In this document: one piece after another, positions 26,313 through 34,645 of the stretch
Position numbering within the stretch: position 1 is the stretch's first letter
Layout of the letters: every line of letters starts with the position of its first letter
Source of the DNA: Rhizobium sp. Leaf453
GTDB lineage: Bacteria > Pseudomonadota > Alphaproteobacteria > Rhizobiales > Rhizobiaceae
NCBI RefSeq assembly: GCF_001425605.1
Contig: NZ_LMRG01000026.1
Location: 186,001-250,000, forward strand
Reading direction: 5' to 3'
Length of the DNA stretch: 64,000 nucleotides
Position numbers and translations under genes: made by a program
The notes under the pieces: generated by a model
What the model was told of the DNA's origin: nothing
What the model saw: only the letters and a program-made list of their open reading frames with translations
The model's database searches: none

Positions 26313-27044
26313 TCAGCTGGCAATGACGATGATTTCCGGGCTTTCATCGCAAAATGGTGCCCCATCCCAGTTTCCCTGCCACTCCATGTCCGTGAATCCA
26401 GCAAGCCGCATCAGCGCGTCGATTTCAGCCCGGTTGCGGAAGGCGAGACGGCTTTCACTCGTCTCTATCCGACCATCTGCAGTCAGATGAGTATGGGTCC
26501 GAAAGGTCACTTGCCCGTCGCTGACATCAGTGACGTCATGCCAGGTTTCGACGAGGCCGAAATCCGGATGCTCGACCGTCCGGCGGGAGCGGTCCGGCTC
26601 CCAGTTCTCCCACGCACGCGCAGGCGGATTGCGGCTTTCGAACACCAGACGGCCACCCGGCGCGAGGGATTTCTTCACGGCAGACAGAACGGCCACTGTC
26701 TCGATATCATCGAGAAAAACCTGAAATACATGGCCGGTCATAAGGGCCAGATCGAAACGGCTGTCGGGCGGCAAGGCCGTGATATCGCCGAGGATCCAGG
26801 AGACCTGATCGGCTCCTTCGCGACGACAGGCGATATCGAGCATGGCTTGCGCCGGATCGAGCCCTGTCACCGCATGCCCCTGCGATGCCAGCCGGACAGT
26901 CAGCAGTCCCGTGCCGCAGCCGAGATCGAGGATACGGCTCGGTTCTCGGGCAAGGGCGCAGTAGAAGTCGGTATCCGCGCCCGCAGGATTGAGGCTGTCA
27001 TAGAGAGCAGCAAGAACGCGATCGGTGTAGATTGTGTCGGGCAT
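26313..27044 (-). CDS. Class I SAM-dependent methyltransferase
   Basis: A 243-residue methyltransferase. The SAM-binding motif I is ILDLGCGTGLLTVRLA, with LDPAQAMLDIA (acidic loop) and FDLALMTGHVFQVFLDD after it. The substrate is not deducible. The frame is open to 27155, but the ATG at 27044, six bases beyond the pcm stop, gives a family-like N-terminus (MPDTIYTDRVLAALYD). Translational coupling to pcm is likely, as no good Shine-Dalgarno exists. Downstream of surE-pcm in one operon. Confidence 0.88.
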   Translation of the reverse strand: MPDTIYTDRVLAALYDSLNPAGADTDFYCALAREPSRILDLGCGTGLLTVRLASQGHAVTGLDPAQAMLDIACRREGADQVSWILGDITALPPDSRFDLALMTGHVFQVFLDDIETVAVLSAVKKSLAPGGRLVFESRNPPARAWENWEPDRSRRTVEHPDFGLVETWHDVTDVSDGQVTFRTHTHLTADGRIETSESRLAFRNRAEIDALMRLAGFTDMEWQGNWDGAPFCDESPEIIVIAS

Positions 27045-27049
27045 CCGGC

Positions 27050-27703
27050 CTACAGGAAAGACGCCAGCTGCGGCTGGATCGGCAGGTAGGGCGCGTCGAA
27101 CAGATCCTCGCGATCGAAACGGCTGCCGGTGCGGGTCAGCCGAACGATCCGACATTCCGTCTCGCTCATCATGATCGGCACGATAAGCACCCCGCCCGAA
27201 ACGAGATGATCGGAGAAGACGCGCGGCAGGCTCGGAAAGGCAGAAGTGATCAGGATGCGATCAAAGGTACCCTCGCCCGCCGGTCCGATACTGCCGTCCG
27301 CCTGGCGAACGATGACGTTGCGGATACCCGCCTTTTCCAGGTTTTTCTGCGCGGTCGTGACGAGCGTCCTGTAACGGTCGATCGTCAGAACACGCTCTGC
27401 CATGCGCCCCATGACGCCAGCGGTGAAACCACTGCCCGTCCCAACTTCGAGAATGCGCTGCCCCGGCTTGATATTCAAGCTGTGCAGCAATCGGACAGCG
27501 AAATCGACCCCTTCCATAAACGCACCGCATTCCAGCGGCAGCAATCGGGAAGAGTAAGCGCTGTCCTGATATTGCGGTGGCGTGAAGATGGCACGCGGCG
27601 TCTGCTCCACCGCGTTGAGCAGTTCCTTGCTGGAAATCCCCTCGCCCCTCAGCCGCAGCATGAGAGCGGCAAATCCTTCCTGCTCGACGACCCTCGGGCT
27701 CAA
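27050..27703 (-). CDS. pcm: Protein-L-isoaspartate O-methyltransferase family (surE-linked)
   Basis: A 217-residue PIMT-family protein, expected to methylate L-isoaspartyl residues for repair of aged proteins. Motif I is [18 protein letters not shown] and [14 protein letters not shown] is the post-motif. The usual pre-motif region (ISQPxxVAxM) is replaced by [19 protein letters not shown], so catalysis on isoaspartate should not be taken for granted. ATGA overlap with surE (27700-27703) is the classic surE-pcm arrangement, which supports the assignment. Confidence 0.88.
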   Translation of the reverse strand: MSPRVVEQEGFAALMLRLRGEGISSKELLNAVEQTPRAIFTPPQYQDSAYSSRLLPLECGAFMEGVDFAVRLLHSLNIKPGQRILEVGTGSGFTAGVMGRMAERVLTIDRYRTLVTTAQKNLEKAGIRNVIVRQADGSIGPAGEGTFDRILITSAFPSLPRVFSDHLVSGGVLIVPIMMSETECRIVRLTRTGSRFDREDLFDAPYLPIQPQLASFL

Positions 27704-28470
27704 TCGGCCTCTCCGTCCAGCAGCGCGCGTGCCACCCGATCCTGAACGGCATAATCGGTCAGGTCCAGCTTCAGCGGCGTCACGGAAATCTTGTGTTCAC
27801 GGATCGCGTGAATATCGGTTCCTGCCCGGAAATCGCCGAAACGCTCTCCGAAGCGCAGCCAGAAATAGGGATGGCCGCGCCCGTCTGCGCGTTCATCGAT
27901 CGTCAGGCCGAAATCCAGTTTCCCCTGCGCGGTCACTTCCGTGCCCTGGACTGTATTAGCTGCACAGTTCGGGAAATTCAGGTTGAGGAACGTGCCATCC
28001 GGCAAATCGAGGAACATGAGCTTGCGCAACAGTGCTGGCGCATGCGACTCGACGACATCCCACGGCACCGGCGCACCGCTCACATGGCTGTAGGCCTGGC
28101 TGAGCGCGAAGGAACGGACGCCCTGCAGCGTGCCTTCGATCGCACCGGCGATCGTTCCCGAATAGGTGACGTCATCGGCCATGTTAGCGCCGACATTGAC
28201 TCCGGACAAAACGAGGTCCGGCTTGAAATCCAGCACCTTGCGGATCGCCATGATGACGCAGTCCGTCGGCGTGCCGCGCAATGCGAAACGCTTCTCGGAG
28301 ACCTGCCGCAGACGCAGCGGTTCTGAAAGCGTCAGCGAATGCGCCAAGCCGCTCTGGTCGGTTTCGGGCGCGACCACCCAGACATCATCCGATATGGTGC
28401 GCGCAATCCGTTCGAGAACGGAAAGGCCCTCGGCATGAATGCCATCGTCGTTTGTCAGCAGAATCCGCAT
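27700..28470 (-). CDS. surE: 5'/3'-nucleotidase SurE
   Basis: A 256-residue metal-dependent phosphatase acting on nucleoside monophosphates and short polyphosphates in the cytoplasm. The N-terminal metal site is [13 protein letters not shown], and the [18 protein letters not shown] segment completes the active site. AGGGGA lies about 6 nt before the ATG. It overlaps pcm by four bases and follows serS by 25 bp, so serS-surE-pcm-methyltransferase form one transcription unit. Confidence 0.96.
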   Translation of the reverse strand: MRILLTNDDGIHAEGLSVLERIARTISDDVWVVAPETDQSGLAHSLTLSEPLRLRQVSEKRFALRGTPTDCVIMAIRKVLDFKPDLVLSGVNVGANMADDVTYSGTIAGAIEGTLQGVRSFALSQAYSHVSGAPVPWDVVESHAPALLRKLMFLDLPDGTFLNLNFPNCAANTVQGTEVTAQGKLDFGLTIDERADGRGHPYFWLRFGERFGDFRAGTDIHAIREHKISVTPLKLDLTDYAVQDRVARALLDGEAD

Positions 28471-28495
28471 GTCTTCCCCTGCCGCAGGACGCGGC

Positions 28496-29779
28496 TTAGC
28501 TGGCCCGTTCGATCTTGGTCCGGCCGCCCATATAGGGCAACAATACGTCCGGGATGGTTACCGATCCGTCTTCATTCAAGTAGTTTTCGATGACGGCGAT
28601 CAGCGCGCGGCCGACGGCCGTACCGGACCCGTTCAGGGTGTGAACGAACTTCAGGGTCTTGTCGTCCTTGACGCGGTAACGCGCATTCATCCGCCGCGCC
28701 TGGAAATCGCCGCAGACCGAGCAGGACGAGATTTCGCGATACGCGTCCTGCCCCGGCAACCAGACTTCGAGATCGTAGGTCTTGCGGGCGCCAAAGCCCA
28801 TGTCGCCGGTGCAGAGCGTCATGACGCGGTAATGCAGGCCGAGACGCTTGAGCACTTCCTCGGCACAGGCCGTCATGCGCTCGTGCTCGTCGATCGAGCT
28901 TTCCGCATCGGTGATCGAAACGAGTTCGACCTTGTTGAACTGGTGCTGGCGCAGCATGCCGCGCGTGTCGCGACCGGCAGAGCCCGCTTCCGAGCGGAAG
29001 CACGGCGTCAGCGCGGTCAAGCGCAACGGCAAGGCTTCCGCATCGAGGATTTGCTCGCGGACCATATTGGTCAACGGAACTTCCGCCGTCGGGATCAACC
29101 AACGGCCGTCGGTGGTCTTGAACAGGTCTTCCGAAAATTTCGGTAGTTGTCCGGTGCCGTACATCGCATCGTCGCGCGTCATCAACGGCGGCTGGACCTC
29201 AAGATAACCGTGCTCGCCGGTGTGCAGGTCGAGCATGAACTGGCCGAGCGCACGCTCAAGCCGGGCCAATTGTCCCTTGACGATGGTAAAGCGCGAACCG
29301 GCGATCTTCGCGGCGCCTTCGAAATCCAGCCAGCCGAGCTCCTCGCCGATTTCGAAATGCTCCTTCGGCTTGTGGTTCCAGCCCGGCTTCTGGCCATGGC
29401 TGTGCTTGACCACATTGCCATGCTCGTCGCTGCCAACGGGGACGTCGTCGAGCGGAATATTCGGAATGGTCGATAGCGCGTCAGCAAGGGCGGCGTCCGT
29501 CTGGCGGCTTTCCTCTTCCAGCGCCGGCATCGTCGTCTTGAGCTCGGCCACTTCGGCCTTCAGCGTCTCGGCAAGGTCGCTGTTCTTCTGCGCCATCGCC
29601 GCGCCGATTTCCTTGGACGCTGCGTTTCGGCGCGACTGCATGTCCTGCAACGACTGGACAAGAGAACGACGCTTCTCATCAAGCGAAATCAGTGCCGCCG
29701 AGAGGGGCTCGGCGCCGCGCTTTGCAAGCGCCGCGTCCAGGGCTTCGGCATTGTCCCTAATCCATTTGATATCAAGCAT
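28496..29779 (-). CDS. serS: Seryl-tRNA synthetase
   Basis: A 427-residue class II aminoacyl-tRNA synthetase. The N-terminal antiparallel coiled coil (residues 1-110, [20 protein letters not shown] onward) binds the tRNA-Ser variable arm. Class II motif 2 is seen as [19 protein letters not shown] and motif 3 as [18 protein letters not shown]. Full length. Located between tatC (70 bp upstream) and surE. Confidence 0.97.
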   Translation of the reverse strand: MLDIKWIRDNAEALDAALAKRGAEPLSAALISLDEKRRSLVQSLQDMQSRRNAASKEIGAAMAQKNSDLAETLKAEVAELKTTMPALEEESRQTDAALADALSTIPNIPLDDVPVGSDEHGNVVKHSHGQKPGWNHKPKEHFEIGEELGWLDFEGAAKIAGSRFTIVKGQLARLERALGQFMLDLHTGEHGYLEVQPPLMTRDDAMYGTGQLPKFSEDLFKTTDGRWLIPTAEVPLTNMVREQILDAEALPLRLTALTPCFRSEAGSAGRDTRGMLRQHQFNKVELVSITDAESSIDEHERMTACAEEVLKRLGLHYRVMTLCTGDMGFGARKTYDLEVWLPGQDAYREISSCSVCGDFQARRMNARYRVKDDKTLKFVHTLNGSGTAVGRALIAVIENYLNEDGSVTIPDVLLPYMGGRTKIERAS

Positions 29780-29849
29780 GGTCGTTCAGGTCCTGATCGG
29801 TCGTATCGAAAATCGGAGCCCGGACACACCGCACTGACGCGGGATCGCG

Positions 29850-30668
29850 TCAGCTGGCGTTTTCCTCCGCCTCGGCAACCGCGCGTGTCGCCGCATCGCG
29901 TTCCCGTTGCCGCTCGATGAGTCGGGCCGTGTAGATGGAAACCTCGTAGAGAAGGATGGCCGGCAGGGCAAGACCGATCTGGGAAACCGGATCCGGCGGG
30001 GTGAGGATCGCGGCTGCGATGAACGCAATGACGATCGCGTATTTGCGCTTTTCTTTCAGCCCCTGCGAGGTCACGAAGCCGACACGGGCCAGCAGTGTCG
30101 TGATCACCGGCAGCTGGAACACCAGTCCGAAGGCAAAGATCAGCGACATGATCAGGCTCAGATATTCCGAAACCTTCGGCAGAAGCTGGATCGACACCTG
30201 CCCCTCGCCACCATCCTGCTGCATGGCCAGGAAGAACCACATCACCATCGGTGTGAAGAAGAAATAGACGAGGCAGCCGCCCATGATGAACAGGATCGGC
30301 GACGCGATCAGGAACGGCAGAAAGGCGGCGCGCTCGTTCTTGTAAAGACCGGGTGCCACGAACTTGTAGACCTGCGAGGCGATGACCGGAAAGGCGATGA
30401 CCAACGCACTGAACATCGCAACCTTCACCTGCGTGAAGAAGAATTCCTGCGGCGCGGTATAGATCAGCTCGACGGATTTATGATTGAGCCCTGCCCATTC
30501 GACCGCCCATTTGAACGGTTGAACGAGAACGTTGAAGATGCCCTTGGCGAAATAGAAGCAGACGACGAAAGCGACGAAGAATGCACCGACCGCCCACATC
30601 AAGCGCGCGCGCAACTCGATCAGATGCGCCATCAACGGCTGGGGCTTGTCCTCGATATCGCTGCTCAT
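29850..30668 (-). CDS. tatC: Sec-independent translocase subunit TatC
   Basis: A 272-residue inner-membrane protein with six predicted helices; it binds twin-arginine signal peptides. The family signature MAHLIELRARLMWAVGAF is at the N-terminus, and TAPQEFFFTQVKVAMFSA and TPPDPVSQIGLALPA are conserved loop motifs. An ATGA overlap with tatB gives coupled translation. Last gene of the tatABC operon. Confidence 0.97.
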   Translation of the reverse strand: MSSDIEDKPQPLMAHLIELRARLMWAVGAFFVAFVVCFYFAKGIFNVLVQPFKWAVEWAGLNHKSVELIYTAPQEFFFTQVKVAMFSALVIAFPVIASQVYKFVAPGLYKNERAAFLPFLIASPILFIMGGCLVYFFFTPMVMWFFLAMQQDGGEGQVSIQLLPKVSEYLSLIMSLIFAFGLVFQLPVITTLLARVGFVTSQGLKEKRKYAIVIAFIAAAILTPPDPVSQIGLALPAILLYEVSIYTARLIERQRERDAATRAVAEAEENAS

Positions 30669-31321
30669 GCGTCACCCTTTTTCCTGGTCGCCTTGGCGGC
30701 AGCCTTGCGGGTCTCGGGCTTTGTGCTGTCGGAGACCGTATTCTTCGATTTTTTCGCCGGCGCCTTGGAAACAACGGCTTTCACCGGGGCCACGATCGCA
30801 GCGTCGGAGACAGTCACTTTCGGCTTGGAAGCGCGCTTGGCTTTCGGCTTTTCGACCTCGGCAGCGCGATCCAGTTGCTTTGCAGCCGACGCGATCGCAG
30901 CAGCAGCGACAGGACTCGGCTTTGATTGCTCCTGTGCCACAACAGGTTCGGCAGCGGGTTCGACCGGAGCCACCGCGACAGGTTCAGCCGGCTTCTGATC
31001 GACGGGCTTCTGTTCGACGGCCGTCGCTTTCTGCAGGTCGGCCTTGATCTCGTTGCCCATCTGGCGAAGCGGGTTCATCGCCTCGCGGATGCTGTGCGCT
31101 GGATTGAGCTTTTGCGCATCGGCAAGCGTCTTGCGCACATCGTCGAGGTCGGCTTCCTTGAGCGCCTCGTCAAACTGCTGGCGAAACTCGCTCGCCATGC
31201 CGCGCATCTTCGTCATCATCTTGCCAAACGTCCGCAACATCGGCGGCAGGTCCTTCGGACCCACCACGATGATCAGGACGATGGCAATCACGACGATCTC
31301 GGTCCAGCCGACATCAAGCAT
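30665..31321 (-). CDS. tatB: Sec-independent translocase subunit TatB
   Basis: A 218-residue protein with one N-terminal helix (MLDVGWTEIVVIAIVLIIVV), the TatB hinge GPKDLPPMLRTFGKMM, an amphipathic helix, and a long Lys/Ala/Pro-rich cytoplasmic tail. The E at position 8 is the TatB-typical polar residue in the helix. The tail is longer than in E. coli, as usual in rhizobia. Forms the TatBC receptor with the overlapping tatC. Confidence 0.95.
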   Translation of the reverse strand: MLDVGWTEIVVIAIVLIIVVGPKDLPPMLRTFGKMMTKMRGMASEFRQQFDEALKEADLDDVRKTLADAQKLNPAHSIREAMNPLRQMGNEIKADLQKATAVEQKPVDQKPAEPVAVAPVEPAAEPVVAQEQSKPSPVAAAAIASAAKQLDRAAEVEKPKAKRASKPKVTVSDAAIVAPVKAVVSKAPAKKSKNTVSDSTKPETRKAAAKATRKKGDA

Positions 31322-31355
31322 TCTCAGAACTCCACGAAACCGGATGGCGCCAGGC

Positions 31356-31375
31356 CCCGCCCACTAGCGGGCGGG
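31356..31375. promoter_or_regulatory. GC-rich hairpin in the tatA-tatB spacer
   Basis: CCCGCCC and GGGCGGG pair perfectly around a 6-nt loop. There is no T tract, so it is not a standard terminator. TatA is needed in large excess over TatBC, and a stabilising or partly terminating hairpin after tatA would provide that; this role is inferred. Confidence 0.45.
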
Positions 31376-31395
31376 AGCTGTTACCCAATGCATGA

Positions 31396-31602
31396 TCAGC
31401 GGACTTCGTCGGATTTGTGTTCGACCGTCTTGCCGTCCAGCCCCTTGTCAGCGGCCGCTGTGTCGTCGTCGGTCATGCCCTTCTTGAAGCTCTTGATGCC
31501 CTTGGCAACATCACCCATCAGTTCCGGGATCTTGCCACGGCCGAACAGCAGCAGAACCACGACCAGAACGATCAGCCAGTGCCAGATACTAAAGGAACCC
31601 AT
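31396..31602 (-). CDS. tatA: Sec-independent translocase subunit TatA
   Basis: A 68-residue pore-forming Tat subunit with helix [15 protein letters not shown], hinge [20 protein letters not shown], and an acidic C-terminus. The ATG at 31602 has AAGGGAG at 8 nt and gives the standard MGSFSIWHW start; an upstream extension of 15 codons is not credible. First gene of tatABC. Confidence 0.96.
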   Translation of the reverse strand: MGSFSIWHWLIVLVVVLLLFGRGKIPELMGDVAKGIKSFKKGMTDDDTAAADKGLDGKTVEHKSDEVR

Positions 31603-31853
31603 ATCCTTACTCCCTTGAAGTCTTGAACCCCGATTTAAGATGTTCAATCATCTTTTTCAAACGGCAATCTACTCCGCTCGTTAACGGAAAGCCGCACGTC
31701 GCGCAATCCTTGCACGGAGTGTTGCGCGGAGATACCGTCAACAGTATGATTTTTCGGACTTTCCAGCCAAATTTCGTGCGATGTCACGCAAGCGTGACGA
31801 ATGGGCGCAGTCGCTGGTCTCTCCTGCCGGACGAAAATCGCGGGAGTTGAATA

Positions 31854-32588
31854 TTACTCCTCGTCACCACCGGTCGGGGCGAGCAGGCCCAATTCCTCCA
31901 GATCGAGCTGGGTGATCGGATCCTCGTCATCGCCCAGGCCATCGTCCCCGAGCGGCACCGGGATCTGGAAATTCGACGGGATACGCCCAGACAGCAACCC
32001 TGCGCCTTTCAGTTCCTCAAGACCCGGCAGGTCTCGCAGTTCCTCAAGGCCGAAGTGATCGAGGAAGTCGCGTGTCGTGCCGAACGTGACCGGACGGCCG
32101 GGTGTTCGGCGGCGGCCGCGAAACCGGATCCAGCCGGCCTCCATCAGTACGTCGAGCGTGCCCTTCGATGTCTGGACGCCGCGAATGTCCTCGATCTCGG
32201 CGCGCGTCACCGGCTGGTGATAGGCAATGATCGCCAAGACTTCGAGCGCGGCGCGCGACAGCTTGCGCACCTCGTTTTCATCGGTCTGGACGACGAAGGA
32301 GAGATCGGCCGCGGTACGGAACGCCCAATGGTCAGCCACCTGAACAAGGTTGACACCCCGCTCCGCATAGATGGCCTTGAGCCTGGCCATGATGCGTGGA
32401 ACGTCACTCCCGCGTGGTAGACGGGACGCGATATAACCTTCTGACACCGGCTGGGCGGAGGCGAAGACAAGCGCTTCGGCGATGCGCTCGGCTTCCAGTT
32501 CCATTCGCGGATCGATCGCGGCACGCGTCTCGTCCGCCTCGCCCTCCGGCTCGATGACGCCTGGCAGGTGCTCCTGCGGATCAGTCAC
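31854..32588 (-). CDS. scpB: Segregation and condensation protein B
   Basis: A 244-residue ScpB with paired winged-helix domains; it dimerises and binds ScpA-SMC to compact and segregate the chromosome. Core motif ALEVLAIIAYHQPVTRAEIE followed by IRGVQTSKGTLDVLMEAGWI. The start is taken as GTG at 32588, with GGAGG 6 nt upstream, which overlaps the scpA stop in the string GTGACTGA. The acidic C-terminal tail (GDDGLGDDEDP) is variable in the family. Confidence 0.94.
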   Translation of the reverse strand: MTDPQEHLPGVIEPEGEADETRAAIDPRMELEAERIAEALVFASAQPVSEGYIASRLPRGSDVPRIMARLKAIYAERGVNLVQVADHWAFRTAADLSFVVQTDENEVRKLSRAALEVLAIIAYHQPVTRAEIEDIRGVQTSKGTLDVLMEAGWIRFRGRRRTPGRPVTFGTTRDFLDHFGLEELRDLPGLEELKGAGLLSGRIPSNFQIPVPLGDDGLGDDEDPITQLDLEELGLLAPTGGDEE

Positions 32589-33447
32589 GCCCCGCCTCCA
32601 TATCCGCAAGCGCCTGCGGGGTAATCGGGTTCGGCCCTTGGCGAAGGTAGATCGGTGAAAATGCGCCATCCTGGCGGATCTCCAGACGGCCTTCGCGCAC
32701 CATTTCGAGCGAGGCGGCAAATGAGCTGGCAATTGCCGTCGCCCGCTCCTTCGGGCTGGTCATGTAACGCAGGAGGAAATGATCGAGCGCCGTCCATTCG
32801 ACCATGTCTCCGATCAAGCGCGCCAATACGAGCCGCGCATCGGCGAGCGACCAGACCTGCCGCTTTTCGATCGTCACCTGCATCACCGCCTCGCGCTGGC
32901 GCAGCGACGCATAGGCATGCAGAAGATCGTAGAGGGAGGCATCGAAGGCTGATTTCTTCTCGACCGGAATATGTTCCGGCGCGCCGCGCGCAAACACGTC
33001 GCGACCGAGCCGGTTGCGGTTGATGAGACGGGTCGCGGCCTCCCGCATCGCTTCCAGCCGTTTCAGGCGGAACGCGAGCGCCGACGCCATTTCCTCGCCG
33101 GACGGGCCTTCATCCTTGGCCTGCTGCGGAATAAGCAACCGAGACTTCAGGAAGGCGAGCCAAGCGGCCATCACCAGATAGTCGGCGGCAAGCTCGAGCC
33201 GAATGCTGCGTGCGCGCTCGATGAAGGCGATATATTGCTCGGCAAGCGCCAGCACGGAAATGCGCGCCAGATCGACGCGCTGGTTGCGGGCGAGATGCAG
33301 GAGAAGGTCGAGCGGCCCTTCGAAGCCGGCGATGTCAACGACGAGTTCTTCCTCGTGCAAGCCGCGATCGGCGGGATCGTCTTGCCACAACGGGTCCATC
33401 GGCGCACGGGCCGCCGATTTTTTTTGTGTATCGACGGCGTTGTTCAC
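32581..33447 (-). CDS. scpA: Segregation and condensation protein A
   Basis: Kleisin bridging the SMC ATPase heads. The protein shows FEGPLDLLLHLARNQRVDL and LAADYLVMAAWLAFLKSRLL in the N-terminal domain and a C-terminal winged helix with LEMVREGRLEIRQDG. The start is not certain: GTG at 33447 with an AAGGGCGAG site is preferred (288 residues), a TTG at 33483 overlapping the nagZ stop is possible (300 residues), and an ATG at 33399 gives the conserved core only. Operon nagZ-scpA-scpB is common in alphaproteobacteria. Confidence 0.93.
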   Translation of the reverse strand: MNNAVDTQKKSAARAPMDPLWQDDPADRGLHEEELVVDIAGFEGPLDLLLHLARNQRVDLARISVLALAEQYIAFIERARSIRLELAADYLVMAAWLAFLKSRLLIPQQAKDEGPSGEEMASALAFRLKRLEAMREAATRLINRNRLGRDVFARGAPEHIPVEKKSAFDASLYDLLHAYASLRQREAVMQVTIEKRQVWSLADARLVLARLIGDMVEWTALDHFLLRYMTSPKERATAIASSFAASLEMVREGRLEIRQDGAFSPIYLRQGPNPITPQALADMEAGRD

Positions 33448-33479
33448 GATTGTCTCGCCCTTGGAACCAGCTCGCACCT

Positions 33480-34496
33480 TCAAGAAATGGCGAACATGCC
33501 GTTGAACTCTTCCCTGAGTGCGGTTTCGTCCGCACCATCCGGCTTTGCGAACCCGGCCTCGACCGCCTTGATGCGGCGCAGCGTATCACCGGCCAGAACC
33601 GGCACGACACGCGCCACCTGCAGCATTTCATCCATGATGCCATGGCAATGCAACACCAGATCGAGCCCGGCGGCAACAATACCGCGCGCACGCTGCTCGA
33701 TATCACCCGCCAGCGCGTTCATCGAGACATCGTCCGACATCAGCAGGCCATCGAAACCGATATGCTCGCGGATGACTTCGCGAACGACCTTGGGTGACGT
33801 CGTTGCCGGATTTTCCGGATCGATCGCCGTAAAGACGATATGCGCGGACATCGCCATCAGTTCGTCCTTCATCGCAACGAACGGCAGAAAGTCGCTTTTC
33901 GCTAGTTCGTCGAAGGCCACATCGACAACCGGTAGCTTGTGATGGGAATCGACGAAGGCTCGGCCGTGACCCGGCATGTGCTTCATCACCGGCAGCATGC
34001 CGCCGGCCTTGAGACCCGCGGAAGCAGCAGCGCCGATCTCTGCGACCGCCTTGGGATCGTATCCGTAAGCACGGTTGCCGATGACGTCACTGCTGCCCCC
34101 GATCGGCACGTCAAGCACCGGTAGGCAATCCACCGTGATGCCGAAGCGCATGAGATCGAACGCATGCAGGCGCGACATCAGCCATGCGGCGCGCAGGCCC
34201 TGCTCCTGGTCACGGCGATAGATTTCGCCGATGGCGGCGCCATTCGGATATTGCTGGACAATCGGCGGCTTGATGCGCTGCACGCGCCCGCCTTCCTGAT
34301 CGATCAGCACGGGCGCGTCGGGATTGCCGATGCTGTCGCGCAATGACGCCACGAGATCGGAAATCTGGTTGGGTTCGCCGACATTGCGGCCGAAGAGGAT
34401 AAAACCCCAAGGGCGTTCCGCGGCAAAGAATGCCTTTTCCTCGGCGGTGATGGTCGGGCCCTTGCAGCCCGAAATGAATGCTTTTGATTCGCTCAT
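33480..34496 (-). CDS. nagZ: Beta-N-acetylhexosaminidase NagZ (GH3)
   Basis: Removes GlcNAc from cytoplasmic anhydromuropeptides in peptidoglycan recycling. The 338-residue GH3 protein shows WGFILFGRNVGEPNQI, LIDQEGGRVQR, the active-site loop VMKHMPGHGRAFVDSH with the general acid/base His, and the nucleophile Asp in LLMSDDVSM. The ATG at 34496 gives the conserved MSESKAFISGC start; the frame is open to 34559 without a ribosome site. A terminator separates it from the upstream SPOR gene, so it probably has its own promoter. Confidence 0.95.
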   Translation of the reverse strand: MSESKAFISGCKGPTITAEEKAFFAAERPWGFILFGRNVGEPNQISDLVASLRDSIGNPDAPVLIDQEGGRVQRIKPPIVQQYPNGAAIGEIYRRDQEQGLRAAWLMSRLHAFDLMRFGITVDCLPVLDVPIGGSSDVIGNRAYGYDPKAVAEIGAAASAGLKAGGMLPVMKHMPGHGRAFVDSHHKLPVVDVAFDELAKSDFLPFVAMKDELMAMSAHIVFTAIDPENPATTSPKVVREVIREHIGFDGLLMSDDVSMNALAGDIEQRARGIVAAGLDLVLHCHGIMDEMLQVARVVPVLAGDTLRRIKAVEAGFAKPDGADETALREEFNGMFAIS

Positions 34497-34593
34497 GCCG
34501 GATATGATAACCGCAGCCATCGGCGGGGCGAATGCTGTTTCTGGACGTGAGGCCATCATTCACAGCTATTGCGGCCGGAAATCGTCTTCACAA

Positions 34594-34622
34594 CGAAAAA
34601 GGCGCGACTTTTGCCGCGCCTT
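34594..34622 (-). terminator. Rho-independent terminator after the SPOR gene
   Basis: On the minus strand AAGGCGCG and CGCGCCTT pair around an 8-nt loop, followed by TTTTTCG. It lies 24 nt after the SPOR protein stop codon. Confidence 0.82.
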
Positions 34623-34645
34623 CGTCTGTCCATTTGTCCGGGCAA

